From positions 1 through 9,092 of the forward strand of contig JAHFBU010000048.1 in assembly GCA_023249795.1 (NCBI GenBank): DNA of 9,092 bases, given 5' to 3'. Positions 5,888 to 9,092 of the stretch are shown here, piece after piece. The translations under genes and the position numbers were made by a program. The notes beneath the pieces are model-generated. The model did not search any database, was not told the DNA's origin, and saw nothing but the letters and a program-made list of their open reading frames with translations. This DNA is from Syntrophaceae bacterium (lineage in GTDB: Bacteria > Desulfobacterota > Syntrophia > Syntrophales > UBA5619). How positions within the stretch are numbered: the stretch's first letter is position 1; each line of letters starts with the position of its first letter.

Positions 5888-6694
5888 TTACGAACCCGTC
5901 TTCTTTGCCTGCTCGACGATCCTCTGATACTCGGCACAATACTCCGGCAGATTCTTCTTTACAAATATTCCCCGCTCGATGAGCGCCGGGTTTTCCTGCT
6001 TGGCCTTGGAACCGACCGGCGTGGTCATGTCTTTCAGGCGCTCCATCATGTCCACCGCGCTTCCTTCCTTGTTCTTCCTTCCGAAGTAGGTCGGGCAGGG
6101 CGTCATCACCTCCACCACCGAAAAGCCCGGATGCCGGATCGCTTCCTCCAGGATATCCGGCAGTTCATGAACGTGGTATGCCGTGGCACGCGCAACGAAT
6201 GTGGCCCCCGCCGCCGTCGCCATGCTGACCACGTCGAAGGCCTGATCGATGTTCGTATAAGGGGCCGTCGTTGCCAGGGTCCCGTAGCCTGACAGGGGCG
6301 AGTACTGCCCGCCGGTCATTCCGTAGACCCGGTTATTCATCACGATCGCCGTCATATCGATGTTCCTGCGGCAGGCGTGGATAAAGTGGTTTCCCCCGAT
6401 CGACAGCGCATCCCCGTCTCCCATCGGCACCAGAAGCGTCAGTTCCGGACGGCTTGTCTTAACGCCGATGGCGAACGCCAGCGCCCGTCCGTGGATCGTG
6501 TTGAGCGTGTGAAAATCCATGTATCCGGCAATTCGGGACGAACACCCGATTCCCGACACCATCACGATGTCGTTCTTGTTCAACCCGGTCTTCTCGACCG
6601 CCCGTGCGAGACCGTTGAGAACGATCCCGTGCCCGCAGCCGGGGCACCAGATGTGCGGGAAAAACCTCCCGCGGATGTAGTCCTTCACGGCCAT
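5888..6694 (-). CDS. korB: 2-oxoacid:ferredoxin oxidoreductase, beta subunit (TPP-binding)
   Basis: A 268-aa beta subunit, full length for the family. This subunit carries thiamine pyrophosphate and an Fe-S cluster that accepts electrons from the TPP adduct. CPGCGHG (residues 17-23) supplies Cys17 and Cys20, SGIGCSSR (48-54) supplies Cys51, and a later Cys in MTPCPTYFG is the likely fourth ligand. The TPP/Mg motif begins at GDGDALSIGGNH (92-103) and runs to VMNNRVYGMTGGQYSP (118-133). The ATG at 6694 is one nt from the korA stop (TGACATG), with GAGGAG a few nt upstream inside korA, so translation should be coupled. Closest in layout to 2-oxoglutarate (Kor) enzymes of anaerobes; pyruvate or branched-chain 2-oxoacids remain possible substrates. 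Confidence 0.94.
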   Translation of the reverse strand: MAVKDYIRGRFFPHIWCPGCGHGIVLNGLARAVEKTGLNKNDIVMVSGIGCSSRIAGYMDFHTLNTIHGRALAFAIGVKTSRPELTLLVPMGDGDALSIGGNHFIHACRRNIDMTAIVMNNRVYGMTGGQYSPLSGYGTLATTAPYTNIDQAFDVVSMATAAGATFVARATAYHVHELPDILEEAIRHPGFSVVEVMTPCPTYFGRKNKEGSAVDMMERLKDMTTPVGSKAKQENPALIERGIFVKKNLPEYCAEYQRIVEQAKKTGS

Positions 6695-6695
6695 G

Positions 6696-7844
6696 TCAGA
6701 CTCCTCTGCCCTGGATCAGCCTCAGGATGTTTCGGATGTCCGTCGGATTGATCAGCACCCCGTCCACCCGGTTGGCCAGGAATACGCGGTCCGGTCGTTC
6801 CACCGCCGCCTTCACGGACTGAAGCACTTGCCCCATGTTCATCTCCACGACCACGACGAAGCGCGCGTTTTCGGCCTTCTCCCGCACCAGCGCTGAGGGA
6901 AAGGGCCACAGTGTCTGCAACTCGAGCAGCCCCAGCCGCTCGCCCCGCGGGCGGCGGTTCATCACGACATGCAGCGCGGAACGGGCGGACGAACCGTAGG
7001 AAATCAGCAGGGTCTCCGCATCCTCCACGAAATATTCCCGGTAGCGGGTCACATTGTCCACATGGTTTTCGATCTTGTCCACCAGATGGTGCATCAGCCC
7101 ATGCACGACCTGCGGATTTTCGGAGGGGAAACCCCACATGTCGTGGAACAGCCCCGTCACGTTGTAACGGTGTCCCCCGCCGAAATCCGACATCGGCAAC
7201 CGGCCGTCCTCCCGTGGCAGGTAGGGATGGTAATCCACCCCTTCCCGCACCGATGTCTTCAGCCGTTCCACCAGTGCAAGCTCGCCCGGTTCAGGCACTT
7301 CCAGGCGCTCCCGCATGTGCGCGACCACCTCGTCCAGAAGAAGGATCACCGGCGTCCGGTAGGTTTCCGAAAAATTGAAGGCATCCACCGTCATTGCAAA
7401 AACATCCTGGTGATTCGAAGCCGTCAGCGCGATGATCGAATGGTCCCCGTGCGTTCCCCATCGGGCCTGGTTCACATCCCCCTGGCTGACCTTGGTCGGC
7501 AGGCCCGTCGAGGGGCCGCCCCGCTGCACATCGACGATCACGCAGGGGATCTCCGCCATGATCGCGTAGCCCAGCCCCTCCTGCATCAGCGAAAAGCCCG
7601 GACCGCTCGTTGCCGTCATCACCTTGCGTCCCGTCAGCGACGCCCCGATAATCGCGCAGATTGAGGCGATCTCATCCTCCATCTGCAAAAATGTCCCACC
7701 CTTCCGGGGCAGGCGCGCCGCCATGAGTTCCGCGATCTCCGTCGAGGGGGTGATCGGATATCCGGCAAAAAAATCGAGACCCGCGTACAGCGCCGCCTTG
7801 ACGCAGGCCTCATTTCCCTGAACAAAAGTCAGTTGACCGCCCAT
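6696..7844 (-). CDS. korA: 2-oxoacid:ferredoxin oxidoreductase, alpha subunit
   Basis: A 382-aa alpha subunit containing the pyrimidine-binding half of the TPP enzyme and a transketolase-C-like domain. Visible motifs are AGYPITPSTEIAE (27-39), MEDEIAS with Glu57 likely activating TPP (55-61), TATSGPGFSLMQEGLGYA (77-94) and QRGGPSTGLPTKVSQGD (107-123). The last is the characteristic 2-oxoacid:acceptor oxidoreductase alpha signature. The C-terminal domain (from about residue 275) includes LLISYGSSARSA and later VVVEMNMGQ. There is no fused gamma domain, which agrees with a separate korC. The ATG at 7844 is one nt after the korD stop (TGATATG). With beta, gamma and the ferredoxin-like delta it should catalyse reversible oxidative decarboxylation of a 2-oxoacid to acyl-CoA using ferredoxin. 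Confidence 0.94.
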   Translation of the reverse strand: MGGQLTFVQGNEACVKAALYAGLDFFAGYPITPSTEIAELMAARLPRKGGTFLQMEDEIASICAIIGASLTGRKVMTATSGPGFSLMQEGLGYAIMAEIPCVIVDVQRGGPSTGLPTKVSQGDVNQARWGTHGDHSIIALTASNHQDVFAMTVDAFNFSETYRTPVILLLDEVVAHMRERLEVPEPGELALVERLKTSVREGVDYHPYLPREDGRLPMSDFGGGHRYNVTGLFHDMWGFPSENPQVVHGLMHHLVDKIENHVDNVTRYREYFVEDAETLLISYGSSARSALHVVMNRRPRGERLGLLELQTLWPFPSALVREKAENARFVVVVEMNMGQVLQSVKAAVERPDRVFLANRVDGVLINPTDIRNILRLIQGRGV

Positions 7845-7845
7845 A

Positions 7846-8055
7846 TCAATCCTGCTCCGTCCTTACCTCAATCGCCAAATCAGGGCACCGCAACTCGCAG
7901 AGTTTGCAGCCGACACAATCCTGCGGCCTGGCGGCCACCACCTTGTCGAACTCGTCCAACTCAAGCACTTTCCGAGGGCAGAAATGCACGCAGATCCCGC
8001 ATCCCTTGCACCACTCCCGGTTGATCTGATGACCCTTGGGTTTTAACTTCGCCAT
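7846..8055 (-). CDS. korD: Ferredoxin-like delta subunit with two [4Fe-4S] clusters
   Basis: A 69-aa protein with two bacterial ferredoxin motifs: CKGCGICVHFCP (Cys16, 19, 22, 26) and CVGCKLCELRCP (Cys47, 50, 53, 57). All eight cysteines are present, so both [4Fe-4S] clusters should form. It relays electrons from the beta-subunit cluster to soluble ferredoxin. The first gene of the operon, it is followed by korA after 1 nt. The reading frame stays open upstream to 8199, but the start is set at ATG 8055 (MAKLKPKGHQ): AGGA (8062-8065) lies six nt before it, the upstream residues look non-coding, and the -10/-35 promoter at 8116-8144 would fall inside the longer version. Confidence 0.94.
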   Translation of the reverse strand: MAKLKPKGHQINREWCKGCGICVHFCPRKVLELDEFDKVVAARPQDCVGCKLCELRCPDLAIEVRTEQD

Positions 8056-8115
8056 AGGTTTTCCTGAATGATTGTCTGGTGCACACGGTCTTGAAGGCAG
8101 AGCGCCTTGGCCTTT

Positions 8116-8144
8116 ACTATAGTGTCCGCGACCCTGAGTGTCAA
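8116..8144 (-). promoter_or_regulatory. Sigma70-type promoter of the korDABC-ilvD operon
   Basis: On the - strand TTGACA (8144-8139, perfect -35) is followed by a 17-nt spacer and TATAGT (8121-8116, 5 of 6 to the -10). Transcription should start near 8109, giving a leader of about 53 nt before korD. The hexamer GACACT occurs twice in direct orientation 16 bp apart, once overlapping the -35 and once just before the -10, and could be an operator. The promoter lies about 85 bp past the end of the upstream TPR gene. Confidence 0.75.
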
Positions 8145-8228
8145 CAGGATTCAGCCTTCGAAAACCAGGGAACGGGCGATGAAGTTGGGAAGAGAACAAA
8201 GGCGGTGCGTGACGGCCTAATCAGGCTC

Positions 8229-9092
8229 TCAGCGCTGCCGCAAGGCCATGCCGAGGTTGCAGCGGGCATCGGCGTAGCCGGGGTTGATGTCCAGCGCCTT
8301 CTGAAAATGGACGATGGCCTCATCGATCTGTCCGCGCATGGCCAGAGCAATGCCAAGGTTGTTGTGGGCCTCGGCATAGTCGGGCTTGATTTCCAGCGCC
8401 TTCCGAAGATGGGCGACGGCCTCATCGACCTCTCCTCTGCCGGCCAGGGCGATGCCGAGATTGTAGTGGGCGTCAGCATCGTCCGGCTTGATTGCGAGCG
8501 CCTTTTGAAAATGGGCAATGGCCTCATCGACCTCTCCTCGGCCGGCCAAGGCGATACCGATACTGTTGTGAGCGTTGGCGTAGCCGGGGTTGATTTCCAG
8601 CGCCTTCCGATATTGGGCGATGGCCTCGTCGACCTGTCCACGGCCCGCAAGGGCGTTACCGAGGTTGTTGTATCCCTCCGCATAGCCGGGCTTGATCTCC
8701 AGCACCTTCCGATAATGGGCGATGGCCGCGTCAACCTGTCCGATCTCCGTCAAGACGTTGCCAAGGTTGTAGTGGGCCGTCGCGAATTCGGGGTTGATTT
8801 CCAGCGCCTTTTGATATTGAGCGATGGCCGCGTCGATCCGCCCATGGCTGGCCAGGGTATTGCCGAGGTTGTTGTGGACGATGTAGTTTCGCTCAGTGCA
8901 GGCCAGCGCATGGGTCCAGAGCGTCTCGCTGTCACGCCAGTACGAGGTCTGCCGCCATGCAAGCCCCATCAGAACCGGAACGACCAGCAGCGAGGCGACA
9001 CCGCACGCCCATCGACGATGGCGCCGGGATGCGGCGAGTTGTGCGATGCCCCAGGTCACGGACAGACCTAACCCGATCTGGGGCAGATAGGT
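8229..9092 (-). CDS. C-terminal part of a polytopic membrane protein with TPR repeats (TMTC/PMT-like), partial
   Basis: The frame is open from the window edge: 287 aa are visible, starting TYLPQIGLGLSVTWGIAQL, and the GTG at 9059 is not its true start. TYLPQIGL followed by a membrane helix (ACGVASLLVVPVLMGLAW) and SYWRDSETLWTHAL is typical of the junction in large bacterial proteins with many membrane helices, related to glycosyltransferase/O-mannosyltransferase-like families, and a C-terminal TPR domain. Six full 34-residue TPR units follow, then a partial seventh ending NLGMALRQR. Repeats are regular (NNLGNAL, then DEAIAQYRKALEINPG), suggesting a solenoid for protein binding on the periplasmic side. 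The catalytic part lies outside the window, so enzymatic function cannot be confirmed. Confidence 0.8.
   Translation of the reverse strand, partial: TYLPQIGLGLSVTWGIAQLAASRRHRRWACGVASLLVVPVLMGLAWRQTSYWRDSETLWTHALACTERNYIVHNNLGNTLASHGRIDAAIAQYQKALEINPEFATAHYNLGNVLTEIGQVDAAIAHYRKVLEIKPGYAEGYNNLGNALAGRGQVDEAIAQYRKALEINPGYANAHNSIGIALAGRGEVDEAIAHFQKALAIKPDDADAHYNLGIALAGRGEVDEAVAHLRKALEIKPDYAEAHNNLGIALAMRGQIDEAIVHFQKALDINPGYADARCNLGMALRQR
8232..8885. repeat. 102-bp tandem repeats encoding TPR units
   Basis: About six and a half units of 102 bp (34 codons) encode the TPR domain of the - strand gene. Adjacent units share long stretches of DNA; for example GCCTCATCGACCTCTCCTC recurs about 102 bp apart near 8420 and 8520. 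This suggests recent unit duplication or gene conversion. Confidence 0.85.

Noticed and set aside
5209..5982. A 257-codon + strand frame across korC and the spacer
   Set aside because: It is antisense to korC, has no family features, and is kept open only by the duplicated segment and GC bias.
8232..8885. CRISPR-like regular repeats
   Set aside because: The 102-bp period is a multiple of three, is in frame with TPR coding units and lacks unique spacers.
8079..9071. A 330-codon repetitive open frame on the + strand
   Set aside because: It is the mirror of the 102-bp TPR repeats. The - strand frame has canonical TPR and membrane motifs and continues through the window edge.

Overview
The window looks like a chromosomal segment of a GC-rich anaerobic bacterium. 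A Desulfobacterota/Deltaproteobacteria-type organism (Syntrophales-like) is my best guess. It rests on a four-subunit ferredoxin-dependent 2-oxoacid oxidoreductase operon combined with a PA2779/C39-peptidase cassette, a membrane diguanylate cyclase and a RelE-type toxin. The placement is inference; there is no rRNA or other marker gene here.

Layout. The left part (1-3440) is on the + strand. It begins with the tail of an antitoxin gene overlapping a complete RelE/ParE-type toxin (116-370). A 233-bp gap follows, then three tightly packed genes for exported proteins (604-1940): a small PA2779-family membrane protein, a C39-like cysteine peptidase of the PA2778 type, and a TPR lipoprotein whose start lies inside the peptidase gene. 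After a 279-bp gap with a strong hairpin comes a seven-helix membrane diguanylate cyclase (2220-3440) with intact GGEEF and RxxD sites. The right part (3473-9092) is on the - strand and converges on the cyclase gene across only 32 bp.

In transcription order the - strand holds the 3' part of a large membrane/TPR protein gene cut by the window edge (9092-8229), then a near-consensus sigma70-type promoter (8116-8144), then korD, korA, korB, korC and ilvD (8055-3473). korD/korA and korA/korB are each separated by 1 nt, and korC/ilvD overlap by 19 bp. The operon joins a TPP/Fe-S 2-oxoacid:ferredoxin oxidoreductase to dihydroxy-acid dehydratase. IlvD makes branched-chain 2-oxoacids, so the grouping fits either supply of 2-oxoglutarate for amino-acid biosynthesis or direct handling of branched 2-oxoacids. 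The sequence does not decide the substrate.

The most unusual structure is the 205-bp spacer between korB and korC. It carries a 79-bp near-perfect direct duplication of the korC ribosome-binding site and first codons, which creates a 33-codon leader ORF ending 2 nt before korC, plus a strong GGGGACA/TGTCCCC hairpin. The other point of interest is the C39 peptidase plus TPR lipoprotein pair, which appears to be a split form of a protein that is a single chain in Pseudomonas-type relatives.
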